Part shown: piece after piece, positions 1-10,290 of the stretch
How positions within the stretch are numbered: the first letter of the stretch is position 1
Layout of the letters: every line of letters begins with the position of its first letter
Assembly (NCBI RefSeq): GCF_029784165.1
Contig: NC_073694.1
Coordinates: forward strand, 75,225,411 to 75,289,410
Reading direction: 5' to 3'
Source of the DNA: Wyeomyia smithii
Lineage: Eukaryota; Arthropoda; Insecta; Diptera; Culicidae
Length of the DNA: 64,000 nucleotides
Made by a program: the position numbers and the translations under genes
Notes under the pieces: generated by a model
What the model saw: only the letters and a program-made list of their open reading frames with translations
Told to the model about the DNA's origin: nothing
Databases searched by the model: none

Positions 1-1040
1 ATTTCCGGAATCGTAATGATGCACTGCAGCCACAAATCGACTTCAGACAACATTTTGAATTGTAAGATGGCATCTTCCGGTTTCTGGAAAACAGCCTGAA
101 ATTGACGATTCCCATTAAATATGAGTATCTCCGGAACCCCAGAAAGATGTACAGAAGCTAAAAATCGATCACAGACACAATCTTGAATTTCAAGATGGTG
201 ACTTCCGGTGTCTGGCAAACTGCCGGAAATGACCAAATACCATTCAATATGAATGTTTTCGGAACCAGAATTACGCCCAGATGAGAGAAATTGATTTAAC
301 AGGTAATTTTAAAGTCCAAAATGACGACTTTCGGTTTCTGAAAAACATCCCAAAGTGACCAAATACCACCCAATATGAGTATCTCCGGAGCCAGAATGTT
401 GCAAGAAGCTAAAAATTGACCTCAGACACCATTATGAATTGTAGGATGGCAACTTCTGGTATCTGGAAAACAGCCAAAAATGGCCGATTTCCATCTAACA
501 TGAGTATCTCCGGATCTAGAATGATACACAGCAGCTGAAATCGACCACAGACCCCATTTTGGATTCTAGGTTGGCGAATTCCGGTTTCTGGGAAACAGCC
601 GAAAATGATCGAATAACACCCAATATGGGTGTTTCTTCATCCAGAATGACGCTCAGAGGCCAGAAATTATCTTAAATACCATTTTGAAATCCAAGATGGC
701 GACTTCCGGTTTGTGAAAAACAGCCTAAAATAACCAAATACAATCCAATATGAGTATCTCTGAAATCAGAATGATGCAATGAGCTAACAATTGACCTCCG
801 ATTTGATTTCCGTAATCGAGATGTACATAGAAACCAAACATTGACCCTAGACACCATTTTGAATTTAAAGACGACCACTTTTAGTTTCTGGAAAACAACC
901 AGAATAACTGATTACCTCCCAATAGGCGTATTTCCGGTGTCAGATTGATACCAGAAATCCTGCTGAAAATGACCGAATACCACCCAATATGAATATGTTC
1001 AGAATTGGGGTGATGTACAGAAGCCAAAAGTCGAGGATGT
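1..1040. repeat. degenerate ~125 bp tandem repeat array
   Basis: About eight diverged monomers follow each other. The word CTTCCGGTTTCTGG or a close variant recurs near 74, 201, 327, 450, 578 and 701, then near 868 after a partial monomer. Each monomer runs through CAGCC, AAATGACCAAATACC, CAATATGAGTATCTCCGG, an AGAATGATGCA-like stretch and ATTTTGAATTCAAGATGGC. The period is close to 125 bp. The array runs off the left edge of the window. Short open frames in it do not recur between monomers and are taken as chance. Confidence 0.85.
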
Positions 1041-1184
1041 TGTTATTTCGATAAAACCAATCATTTCAAACGATTTGTCTTTTGGCTTTGATCATATCCT
1101 ATGGCCGATTCGTCGTGCATTTGCAGACTTTAAACACATCGCAAAGAATCAGTGAACTTGGAACGTTCAAATAGTAGGGTAGGG
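1041..1184. other. flank between satellite array and palindrome; nothing recognised
   Basis: About 145 bp of AT-rich sequence separates the satellite array from the truncated outer end of the large palindrome. No gene or repeat signature is visible. Confidence 0.4.
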
Positions 1185-1353
1185 AAAAAATAGAAATAGA
1201 ATCTCTTCTATTTTTGCCGCCGACCGTTCCCAACGGTTGCCGGCTGCTGTCATTGACATGGCAAAGGCAAACGTGCCTCTTCACACCTACACAAAGTCAC
1301 ATATAGAGACTTATCGAATAAAAATGTGTGCTTCTCTTTTTGGCACACACGAC

Positions 1354-1673
1354 CAGGGGGCTCTTGTGGCTGTCAAACTCCATACATTATCCATCTACCA
1401 CTCATTGATTCTGGTACCAGCGTTTCTGGTACCCACTTTTTGGTTGGTTTGCCCTAAAACAAGTGAAATAGAGTAAACGTCCCATTTTGTCGGTAGACTT
1501 ATTCTCGAGTAAATGTCGTTTTAGATGAAAAAAAAACAAAAGCTCAACATTTGTTTTCAGGACAATGTGCACTTTCATTGAATAAGATGTTTTGTAAGCA
1601 TTTGAAATGAAATATTACCGCCGTGATGAATTTATGATTGGTTAGGCAAAATGTTGACGTTTATAGGCCCCTG
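1354..1673. mobile_element. hAT-type MITE, 8 bp TSD CACACGAC
   Basis: This 320 bp insert begins CAGGGGGC and ends GGCCCCTG, and is flanked by CACACGAC on both sides (1346-1353 and 1674-1681). The opposite palindrome arm near 10376 is the empty site, with one substitution. There is no coding capacity. The 8 bp TSD and CAGGG-type ends fit hAT. Confidence 0.85.
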
Positions 1674-2021
1674 CACACGACAGCCAGTCAAAACATTAAT
1701 AGCACCGGCAACGCTGCTTGGCGATGTCAAATTTCGACAAACGGGAAGGAAAAAATCACAAGAAGGTTGTATGCAAAGCCACGACCGCAAGGTTGAAGTA
1801 GAATACTTTTACAAGAAAGATAACCTGGCTGCTTGCGTGTCAGTCATTTTTTCTAGTAAATAAACGTTGACCGTTCAGTGGCAGTATTGTAATTTCTTTT
1901 TGTCTGATATTTTGAATGAAGTTCATTGGATATTTTTAAATTTTGTGCAAATGAGAAGTTGAAGTGCTGCCGAATTGTAATATGCACATTTAACGACATC
2001 ATTAAACGGGAACGGAACAAA

Positions 2022-2182
2022 GGCTACGGTTATGCAGAACGCGAATGCCGGCGCGATGCGATTCGCCTTACCGTAGTGAAATGTACAGCTCTTTTTAAGG
2101 CGAAGTAGAGCTATACATTTCAACAGATTTCGTCTTGCCGAATCGCATCGCGCCGTTATTTGCGTTCTGCATGACCGTAGCC
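2022..2182. repeat. 161 bp hairpin inside the 3.6 kb element (copy 1)
   Basis: Two arms of about 75 nt pair, from GGCTACGGTTATGCAGAACG on the left to its near complement ending at CCGTAGCC. Only a few mismatches occur, and the loop lies near AAGGCGAAGTAGAGC. A transcript would fold into a long stem. The same hairpin is in copies 2 and 3. Its sequence is related to the second hairpin (GCGAT/ACCGATTCGC and TGTACAGCT motifs), which suggests an internal duplication. Confidence 0.85.
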
Positions 2183-2365
2183 AAACCCTAAGCGACGCAG
2201 ACACGTAATAATAGTCAGAGTATGCATGTAGATGAAGATAATTAACTTTGGATTAAAGCGCAAAACGAGAAAATATTAACCCTTCAAATAATCATTTGTG
2301 TTCTTCAAATTTCAGTTGTTCAATTTAATATCCGATGAAATGTTTGTTTATTATCTGATGAAGCT

Positions 2366-2704
2366 CTTATATAGGCCAAATGATGCATTCCCAATTTACT
2401 AGGTCCATAACTCTGCCGACCGTGCTTGGGAAAGCGCGGTATAACGACCAATCAGAGGTCGAATTTTGTTTTGACAAGGCTTAAGAGTTTTCAATAGTAC
2501 AATAGTTCGAATGATAAAATTGCAATTTCATGCATTTGGTAGGAATCTTAGAAGATTTTCTAATCGATTGCTGCAAAAACGAAGGAAATCCATCGAAAAC
2601 TAACGGATTTATTAGCATTTGAAATTTTTCTCACTTTTTTCAGTTTTAGATTTTCATTTTACATCCCTATGTAGCCGAACTTCCTGAGAGAAGTATTCTT
2701 ATTC
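2366..2704 (-). promoter_or_regulatory. promoter-like module, internal copy (CCAAT + TATA on minus strand)
   Basis: This block repeats, with divergence, at the right end of the element (5037-5387). On the minus strand it reads CCTCTGATTGGTCGTTATA, then about 80 nt on CCTATATAAGAGC. A CCAAT-type box (ATTGG) and a TATA box in this order and spacing resemble an RNA polymerase II core promoter, as in histone or snRNA genes. A lone third TATA remnant lies near 3848. No reading frame follows, so the promoter reading is inference. Confidence 0.4.
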
Positions 2705-3245
2705 AAAATTAAATCTTCATTTATTCATTTGTTGTCCTTACAAGGACAATTGTTCAATTTATCATAGGATGTAGTGTTTATCTTACATCTCTGTGTTACC
2801 TTGATAGTGAGGACTAAGGCGCACGGTCAACACAATGAGAAAGGTGTTTTCACATTGAAAACTAGACACGGCTTCACTGGAGGAAGTGTTGGCGAATGCA
2901 TCTACCGCTAATACCACCGCTATCATACGAAAGCGCGTCGTTTCATGTGGGGAATATCAAGAACGAAAAATGACGCGCGTCTAAGCATAACCCGAACTGT
3001 TTCGCCGTGCTGCTCCCATTTACCTTTACATCGGCCTCAGGGAAGTACCGGCTGCATCTGCATCTACCGCTGAGGCTGTCACTATACTGCTATTGGTACC
3101 AAAAGCTATTAACTCTTCAAATAAGTGTGTTATTTGTTCTCAAAAGAACAATTGTTCAATTCAAAATCGGATTTACGCAATCGCATCTCTGTAATATTAC
3201 CGACAATAATATTCTTTTGAACAAACTGATACAACTTTCCCATTA

Positions 3246-3391
3246 GGCCTCTGCCATAATAGACGCGAAAAGCGACGCGAACCGATTCGCTCAGCTGTAG
3301 GTTAATGTACAGCCATCAGTAGAGCTGTACATCAACCTACGGCCGAGCGAATCGGTTCGCGCCGCTTTTCGCGTCTACTATGGCAGAGGCC
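3246..3391. repeat. 146 bp near-perfect hairpin inside the 3.6 kb element (copy 1)
   Basis: The left arm starts GGCCTCTGCCATAATAGACG and the right arm ends with its complement at GGCAGAGGCC. About 65 nt per arm pair with very few mismatches; the loop is around CAGCCATCAGTAGAGC. The hairpin is kept in copies 2 (20280-20425) and 3 (58001-58146). Confidence 0.9.
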
Positions 3392-3554
3392 TTAGAGAAA
3401 GTAGCTGGCTGATGTATTCACCTTATGCAAGCCTGCTGCTGATGCTTCCCGCTACCACACTGAAACAGCATTTTAGTGAAGGGAGTGTCGTTGCATCAGC
3501 TGAACCTGCTACTATCGATGCTGATATACCCGCTGCAACAGCTACGCTATGCAT

Positions 3555-3755
3555 AGCCATGCCACAGTTGTGGCCGCTATACGCTGGCCCAACTGCTGAG
3601 CACCTGCAACGCTATCCGTAGCCATGCCACAGTTGTGGCCGCCATTGGTATCCGCTGTACCTGCATCTGCTGGCCCTGCTGCTATCGATGGTGAGATTCG
3701 CTGAAACTGCTACACTTCTTCGCAGCCATGCCACAGTTGTGGCCGCTATCCGCTA
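3555..3755. repeat. three copies of a 21 bp motif containing GCCACAGTTGTGGC
   Basis: AGCCATGCCACAGTTGTGGC occurs near 3556, 3621 and 3726 within the 3.6 kb element. The core GCCACAGTTGTGGC is itself a palindrome, like a dimeric protein-binding site. The same three copies occur in the other two elements. Function unknown. Confidence 0.6.
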
Positions 3756-5036
3756 TCGATGGTACCCACTGCTCGCTCCCGCTGCTGCTAAGGGAGGACT
3801 GCTGTCGTCGCTGTTCAGAACTACTATGAGCGGCTTCGACTAAAACAGGCTCTTATATAGGGATGAAAATAGGAATGAATTATTTTACGTACGTGGTGGA
3901 ATGATATAACTTGAAAAATATGTGTGACTTCATTCTGGTTCAGAGCGATCATTTGGTAAGCTCCACCTCTTTTTGCAGTTTCTAAAGTTTTTCCTCAGTT
4001 TCGTAGCACGGATGCACAAAAATGATTTCTTGTGAACATTCTGTCGAGCCGGACCGATAGCACTCTCATTGAAGCAACAAAATAACATGTTTTGTGTCGT
4101 GTTGTGTAGCTTGGTTGAAGAAAATGTTCCCGTCCCCATGTCGCATGTAAGCAGATTATTGCGTTCAGTAGACAGTAGATAGTGTATCCAGCGAATAAAC
4201 ACCGATGGTGCTCTCACACACGCAACGGTTTTAACCCGTATCTTATTGCGGTTTGTAACATCAAGCGATTTCGTTTGCTCGCTGTTGCGTGTTGCATCAT
4301 GTTGCAACTTGGCAGCTGGGAGACGACGAAATTCTGTTTATGCTGATTGATTGAATCGACTTCATATTAGCTCTGCATAGTCGAACTAACTGCTTTTGTG
4401 AATGCGTTCTAACAGGGCAGTTTATTATTCAATGTCGGTTATGCTGATCGCAGCGTTTGCGCTGCCCCTACAGTGGGGAGTTTACTAAATAAAGTAAAAA
4501 TTAGACAACTACAACAGAATTTGATTGCATCCCGCACAGAATGTCTGCTTGTGTTGATGCCAGAAAATTATTAACCTTCAATTATTTTTTTATTTGCCTT
4601 CAAAAAAGCATTTTGCTGTTCAAAATCGGTTGCTAATTACAACCTTTGAGCTGCCCTAACATTGGGGGAATTAAGATACACGGACAACATGCACTGTGGA
4701 AGCTATTTCACATTCAGTAAATTAGACGGGTGCGACAAATTTAAATTGCTAGGATGCAACACAGAATACTTGCTTGCGTTGACAAAAATTATTAACTTTC
4801 AATGACTTGATTATTTGCCTTCAAAAAGGCATTTTGATTTCCAAAATTGGATTTCATGATGCGATCTTCATGCTGCCCCAACACGGGGGGAATAATGGCT
4901 GTCTGGCGACACACGCTGAGAAAAACCGCGCTGCTCCTGAGACGTGGTGACCAACCACAGAGCTAGTGCTGCTGCTGAGAAGGACGACTGCTGTCGTCGC
5001 TGTCTAGAACTATTATGAGCGGCTCCGGCTGAAACA

Positions 5037-5387
5037 GGCTCTTATATAGGCCAAATAGCATGTTTTCAATTGCAAGGTATATGATCCTGTCGACCGTGCT
5101 TGGGAAGCAAGCATATAACGACCAATCAGAGGTCGAATTTTTCGTTTTGACAAGGCTTGACTATTTTCAATAGTACAATAGTGTGAATAATAAAATTACA
5201 ATTATCCTATTTTGGGAAGAATCTTAGAAGATTTTCCAGTCTATTGCTGCAAGAACGAAGGAAATCCATCGAACACTAACCGATTTATTAGCATTTGAAA
5301 TTGGACATATTTTTCACTTTTTTCGGTTTTAGATTTTCATTTCACATCCCTATGTAGCCGAACTTCCTGAGAGAAGTATTCTACTTC
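5037..5387 (-). promoter_or_regulatory. promoter-like module, terminal copy of the 3.6 kb element
   Basis: This diverged duplicate of 2366-2704 forms the right end of the element. On the minus strand a GATTGG (CCAAT) box near 5134 precedes CCTATATAAGAGCC near 5040, followed by CTGTTTCAGCC. Read leftward it would transcribe the element interior, including both hairpins. No transcript evidence is available here. Confidence 0.4.
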
Positions 5388-5654
5388 AAAAAGAAGTTTT
5401 GTTTTGATCGTGCGCTAGGAACTTGTTTTTATTAAATCTGTGTTTCGTTTGTAAGAAATAGTTCCAGTGTAAGTGAAAAAAAAACTTGACCGTTCGTGTC
5501 TCTCCGGTGGAATATAGTCATACGGTCAGACTCCGCTTTTTTTTGCTGCTGCGATTGCGCGTTTTTGTCGTGTTCGCGTAGTGTTTGTTTGGTGATGCTG
5601 AATCAGCAGGAATCACGTAGGAAAACCAGCGAACAAATTGGACACTAAATCCAG

Positions 5655-6035
5655 TCGTCCTCTGGAAGCTACCGACGATGTTCGAGGATGAATCCGGGTT
5701 CGGAGCACGGCATCTGCGCTGATATCGACTGCATGGTCATCTCCTTCGCTATTGGACCTATCCTGATGATGAAAAATACAAGCCTCCAATCGGAAGTATT
5801 GATTTGCTGATGTGCTCAGAAAGTAACTATTGCACCCAGATTGGTATGCTTACGATTGAACAAATTATTATTAGAATTCCGACGTCAACCACCGCCGGAT
5901 GATGTTGAATCGCTGGTGCTAGCAAAGCAAGGCAATACTGCTATTCAGCGGTAGGTTTGTGTGAATATATGGCTTTCACCGGATACTAATATGTCGTTCT
6001 ATATTTCTACAGGTATTTGCTGTCTGCTGATTGTG
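5655..6035 (+). pseudogene. captured anillin/scraps-like PH-domain fragment, left arm
   Basis: Reading from 5662, the translation contains TMFEDESGFGARH, then RLHGHLLRYWTYPDDEK and PIGSIDL. This is the pattern of the C-terminal PH domain of anillin (scraps in flies), a septin/actin-binding cytokinesis scaffold. An in-frame TGA replaces Trp after RHLR, and a one-base frameshift near 5860 moves the reading into PDDVESLV. A 62 bp intron-like segment (5951-6012) has GTAGGT, a branch-like ATACTAAT and TTTCTACAG; after it the frame gives RYLLSAD, which also fits anillin. A retained intron means capture at DNA level, not by retroposition. GTGAGT follows at 6032, near the end of the capture. Assignment is from memory of the family; no alignment was run. 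Confidence 0.6.
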
Positions 6036-6459
6036 AGTAGTATTGAGATGAGTATCTTAGTTAGTTATTAGTTAAAATTATGAGTTCGATGAGCAGGTGA
6101 AGATTAGCGTTTTTTTTTTAAATTTTTTTGTGATGAAGTAAGTAAGTGAATTGAAATAAAACTTGAACCTAATCTTACATTTATCTTTTACTGACTATGA
6201 TTGAGAATTGCAACGATTTTTTCGGAATTCGACATATTTTATAATGTTTACACATTAGTAAGCCTATGTACAGGGGTCAAAATAAGTAGTATAGGCAAGT
6301 GCCGGTAGGCATGACAAACCTGCTAATTTTTGGATGAATTTGATAATTGGTTACCTGATAAAAATGCTTATTTGCATCATTGGCATAGATGAAAAAACCA
6401 TTTCTAAAGTGAATGTTTCATCAAGATCGGGAATCGGTAAAGAGCTCATTGAGAAATGG

Positions 6460-6895
6460 CTATTTCTCATCCGGAAATCCCCAGAGGAACCTTTATCAGG
6501 GGACATTTACATTTTTGCATAAAAATATAGCGTGAGACAACTCCATCTTCAGGATTTTCCATCAGGAATCTTTCATATCAGGTATATTTTTTAATATAAC
6601 CTGGATGCCCCGAAGGAACTCGTAGTTGGAGAATTTACATATCTGCAATAAAATATAGCATGTGACACGTCTATCTTCAGGATTTCTCTTCAGGAATCAT
6701 CCAAAAGACATATTTCTGAACACAGACGGCATTGGCCACTACCGGAACAATCCAAATGCCCCGGAGGAACCCTGAATGGAGAAATTACATTTCTGCATCA
6801 AATATAGCGTGCGACACCTATCTTCAGGATTTTTCATCTGGAATATTCCTAGAGACATATTTTTGAACATATGCTTCGATGTCGTTTAACGCACA
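6460..6895. repeat. three tandem ~140 bp units in the left palindrome arm
   Basis: Three diverged units each carry CCCC-GAGGAAC, a TTTACAT-TCTGCA stretch, AATATAGCGTG-GACA and TCTTCAGGATTT-TC--CAGGAAT. They are mirrored in the right arm (8095-8384 and 9127-9200). The units predate the palindrome or formed with it. Confidence 0.7.
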
Positions 6896-7134
6896 CCTGT
6901 CCCAACGTGCAGAAGGTTTGCGAAAAACATAAAATAAGTACAAGTCGGACTCGATTATCCGGAGTTTTAAAAAACATTTCGTTCCGGATAATCGAGCCAT
7001 TTTTTTTTAATTTGTAATATCTTTCATCTAGAACAGTGAGTTCTCTATTATAAAATTGTAAACAATACATGTGCCGACGAAAAGAATTAAAAATTATCTT
7101 TAGACTGTTTGTTCGGCGTTTGTTATACATATAC

Positions 7135-7816
7135 ACTACCCGTCATAAGGTTGGAATCGCTTTACTGAGTATTGCAACACCCAGTTTGAATATTGCAACG
7201 CCCCGAAAAGTTTAGCATCACCTGGAATAGGCGGATATCTCGTGTTTTTGACTACCTAGAAAGTTGCGGTTTTCAGCAAACTTGTTCAAAAGGGCAAAGG
7301 CTACTGTATGGTGGTAAATTCAGTGTGAAATTTTACCGCTACGTGGCGCTAGTGGGCACACAATTTGTCGTAGTTTAAACTCAACTAATCTCACGATTCC
7401 GACCTGCTAGAGGGTTGCGGTGTTCAGCAAACTTGTTCAGGATGCTCAAGGCTTCTACATAGTAGACAATTTAGTACTGAATTACCTTACTATGCGGCGC
7501 TAGGGTACATGTGGCTCTTCGTATTCAAACTTCAACTTATCGCGCGAGCTAAATAGCGTTCAAAACACTTAAAACTTCATGCACACTAGCGCTGCGTTGT
7601 GGCTGAATTCCGAACTATACTCTCCTCAAATCACAAGTCCTTGACCCCCTGAGCAACTTTACTGAAGACTCCAACTCTCTAGGTTTCCAGAATCAAGAGG
7701 TAGAGTTGAATTAATCTGCCCATATCAAGTGATGCTAAACTTTTCGGGGTGTTGCAATGTTCAAACTGGGTGTTGCAATACTCAGTAAAACGATTCCAAA
7801 CTTATGACGGATAGTG
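7135..7816. mobile_element. Tc1/mariner-type MITE (682 bp) at the exact palindrome centre
   Basis: The ends are long terminal inverted repeats of about 90 bp beginning CACTACCCGTCATAAG on the left and CACTATCCGTCATAAG on the right, flanked by TA (7133-7134 and 7817-7818). The interior has a direct repeat built on GTTCAGCAAACTTGTTCA. There is no transposase. It sits between the two palindrome arms, where the undisturbed sequence would be CATATATG. Confidence 0.85.
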
Positions 7817-8384
7817 TATATGTATAACAAACGCCGAACAAACAGTCTAAAGATAATTTTTAATTCTTTTCGTCGGCACATGTATTGTTTACAATTTTAT
7901 AATAGAGAACTCACTGTTCTAGATGAAAGATATTACAAATTAAAAAAAAAATGGCTCGATTTTCCGGAGCGAAATGTTTTTACAACTCCGGATAATCGAG
8001 TCCGACTTGTACTTATTTTATGTTTTTCGCAAACCTTCTGCACGATGGGACAGGTGTGCGTAAAACGACATTGAAGCATATGCTCAAAAATATGTCTCTA
8101 GGAATATTCCAGATGAAAAATCCTGAAGATAGGTGTCGCACGCTATATTTGATGCAGAAATGTAATTTCTCCATTCAGGGTTCCTCCGGGGCATTTGGAT
8201 TGTTCCGGTAGTGGCCAATGCCGTCCGTGTTCAGAAATATGTCTTTTGGATGATTCCTGAAGAGAAATCCTGAAGATAGACGTGTCACATGCTATATTTT
8301 ATTGCAGATATGTAAATTCTCCAACTACGAGTTCCTTCGGGGCATCCAGGTTATATTAAAAAATATACCTGATATGAAAGATTC

Positions 8385-9117
8385 GGGTTAGTAACGAAAG
8401 GCTGAAACTCAAAAGGCTGAAACCCGAAAGGCTGAAACTCGAAAGGCTGAAAAGTATGTTTCATAACGAAAGGCTGAATGCACAAAAGGCTGAAACCACA
8501 AAAGGCTGAATGAACGAAAGGCTGAAACATGAAAGGCTGAAACTTTTGTAACTTGAATCATAATCGTTGAAAAATTCGGACACATGGATAACAAACCTTT
8601 ATAAGGTGACAGAGTTCAATGTTTGAGTATTAATTGGTTTGTGCAATGGAAAATCAATTTTCGGCAACATTTGAATCTATACACACTTAACTCTTATACA
8701 CGTTTCTTAGATGATTCAGGGCGAGACGGCCGAAGGCCGCGAGTGTGCGCCGGCGACCCGCCGTCGGAAGCGCCGGCCACTGCGGGGAGGCAGCCCCCCC
8801 GCAGAAATCACCTCTGTATAGGTTCGTTCGTTTTCCTAAGTCTACTGACTCATAGGGGTGATCCCCTAGTTTAGTCCGAACGAGCGATAGCGAGTAAGGA
8901 CAGCATACATCTCGGACAACCGAGTCGGCCGTAGGCCGCGAGTGTTTTTTTAGAAATGAACTTTGTGAATTTCAGCCTAATGATTTTTCAGCTTTTCGTG
9001 ATTCAGCCTTTCGTGTTTTCAGCCTTATGCAGCTTTCAGCCTTTCGTGATTTCAGCCTTTCGGATTTCAGCCTTCCGTGTTTCAGCCTTTTGAATTTCAG
9101 CCTTTCGTAGTAGACCC
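8385..9117. mobile_element. MULE-like non-autonomous element, 9 bp TSD GAAAGATTC
   Basis: The 733 bp insert is flanked by GAAAGATTC at 8376-8384 and 9118-9126. The left palindrome arm (6560-6580) gives the unoccupied site with a single copy, so the TSD is certain. The ends begin GGGTTAGTAACGAAAGG and GGGTCTACTACGAAAGG. Both then continue as tandem units of 13-16 bp built on CGAAAGGCTGAAA, pointing inwards. The core (8720-8945) is GC-rich with CGGCCGAAGGCCGCGAGTG near both of its ends. A 9 bp TSD with long repetitive TIRs is typical of Mutator-like elements. No transposase is present. Confidence 0.75.
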
Positions 9118-9678
9118 GAAAGATTCCTGATGGAAAATCCTGAAGATGGAGTTGTCTCACGCTATATTTTTATGCAGAAATGTAAATGTCCCCTGATAAA
9201 GGTTCCTTTGGGGATTTCCGTATGAGCAAAAGCCATTTCTCAATGAGCTCTTTACCGATTCCCGATCTTGATGAAACATTCACTTTAGAAATGGTTTTTT
9301 CATCTATGCCAATGATGCAAATAAGCATTTTTATCAGGTAACCAATTATCAAATTCATCCAAAAATTAGCAGGTTTGTCATGCCTACCGGCACTTGCCTA
9401 TACTACTTATTTTGACCCCTGTACATAGGCTTACTAATGTGTAAACATTATAAAATATGTCGAATAAGTTCCGAAAAAATCGTTGCAATTCTCAATCATA
9501 GTCAGTAAAAGATAAATGTAAGATTAGGTTCAAGTTTTATTTCAATTCACTTACTTACTTCATCACAGAAAAATTTAAAAAAAAAACGCTAATCTTCACC
9601 TGTTATCGAACTCATAATTTTAACTAATAACTAACTAAGATACTCATCTCAATACTACTCACAATCAGCAGACAGCAA

Positions 9679-10062
9679 ATACCTGTAAAAATATAGAACG
9701 ACATATTAGTATCCGGTGAAAGCCATATATTCACACAAACCTACCGCTGAATAGCAGTATTGCCTTGCTTTGCTAGCACCAGCGATTCAACATCATCCGG
9801 CGGTGGTGGACGTCGGAATTCTAATAATAATTTGTTCAATCGTAAGCATACCAATCTGGGTGCAATAGTTACTTTCTGAGCACTTCAGCAAATCAATACT
9901 TCCGATTGGAGGCTTGTATTTTTCATCATCAGGATAGGTCCAATAGCGAAGGAGATGACCATGCAGTCGATACCAGCGCCGATGCCGTGCTCCGAACCCG
10001 GATTCATCCTCGAACATCGTCGGTAGCTTCCGGAGGACGACTGGATTTAGCGTCCAATTTGT
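9679..10062 (-). pseudogene. captured anillin/scraps-like PH-domain fragment, right arm
   Basis: This is the mirror copy of the left-arm fragment and the better preserved one. From 10017 (minus strand) the frame reads MFEDESGFGARHRRWYRLHG, then RYWTYPDDEKYKPPIGSIDL, with no stop inside the PH core. The HRRW-x3-G and YPDDEK-x4-IGSIDL words match the anillin PH domain as I know it. The same frameshift as in the left arm occurs before PDDVESLV. The 62 bp intron-like segment is at 9683-9744 with GT-AG ends, followed by YLLSAD. A product is unlikely because the frame breaks and no start context is seen. Confidence 0.6.
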
Positions 10063-10290
10063 TCGCTGGTTTTCCTACGTGATTCCTGCTGATTCAGCAT
10101 CACCAAAACAAACACTACGCGAACACGACAAAAACGCGCAATCGCAGCAGCAAAAAAAGCGGAGTCTGACCGTATGACTATATTCCTCCGAAGAGGCACG
10201 AACGGTCAAGTTTTTTTCACTTACACTGGAACTATTTCTTACAAACGAAACACAGATTTAATAAAAACAAGTTCCTAGCGCACGATCAAA

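Larger units (their letters stand above)
1755..5387. mobile_element. 3.6 kb non-coding element, copy 1
   Basis: This is one of three copies (others at 18789-22421 and 56514-60120). Copies 1 and 2 are both 3,633 bp and nearly identical; the one clear difference I noticed is A versus C near 4858. The left boundary is an A-run followed by TCACAAGAAGG, the right boundary is CTACTTC followed by an A-run. The opposite palindrome arm (10300-10312) holds the empty site as an uninterrupted A-run, so the TSD is about four A. A 14 bp inverted repeat, GAAGTAGAATACTT, lies 40 bp inside the left end (1795-1808) and exactly at the right end (5374-5387). Open frames are under 130 codons and unlike any family I know. 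The interior holds two hairpins, a duplicated 340 bp end module, three copies of a GCCACAGTTGTGGC word and three GCTGCCC-n-GGGG short palindromes. Superfamily unknown. Confidence 0.85.

Noticed and set aside
1..1040. CRISPR-like spaced repeats
   Set aside because: Monomers are contiguous, ~125 bp, diverged and in a eukaryotic context.
1923..4307. Open frames of 60-125 codons in the 3.6 kb element as genes
   Set aside because: They overlap hairpins on both strands, resemble no protein and are altered in the third copy.
2366..5387. Histone gene remnant next to the promoter-like blocks
   Set aside because: No histone-like peptide occurs in any frame; only the CCAAT/TATA layout is similar.
8385..9117. 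CRISPR-like short repeats CGAAAGGCTGAAA
   Set aside because: No unique spacers of constant length; the units are tandem and lie in the TIRs of a transposon.
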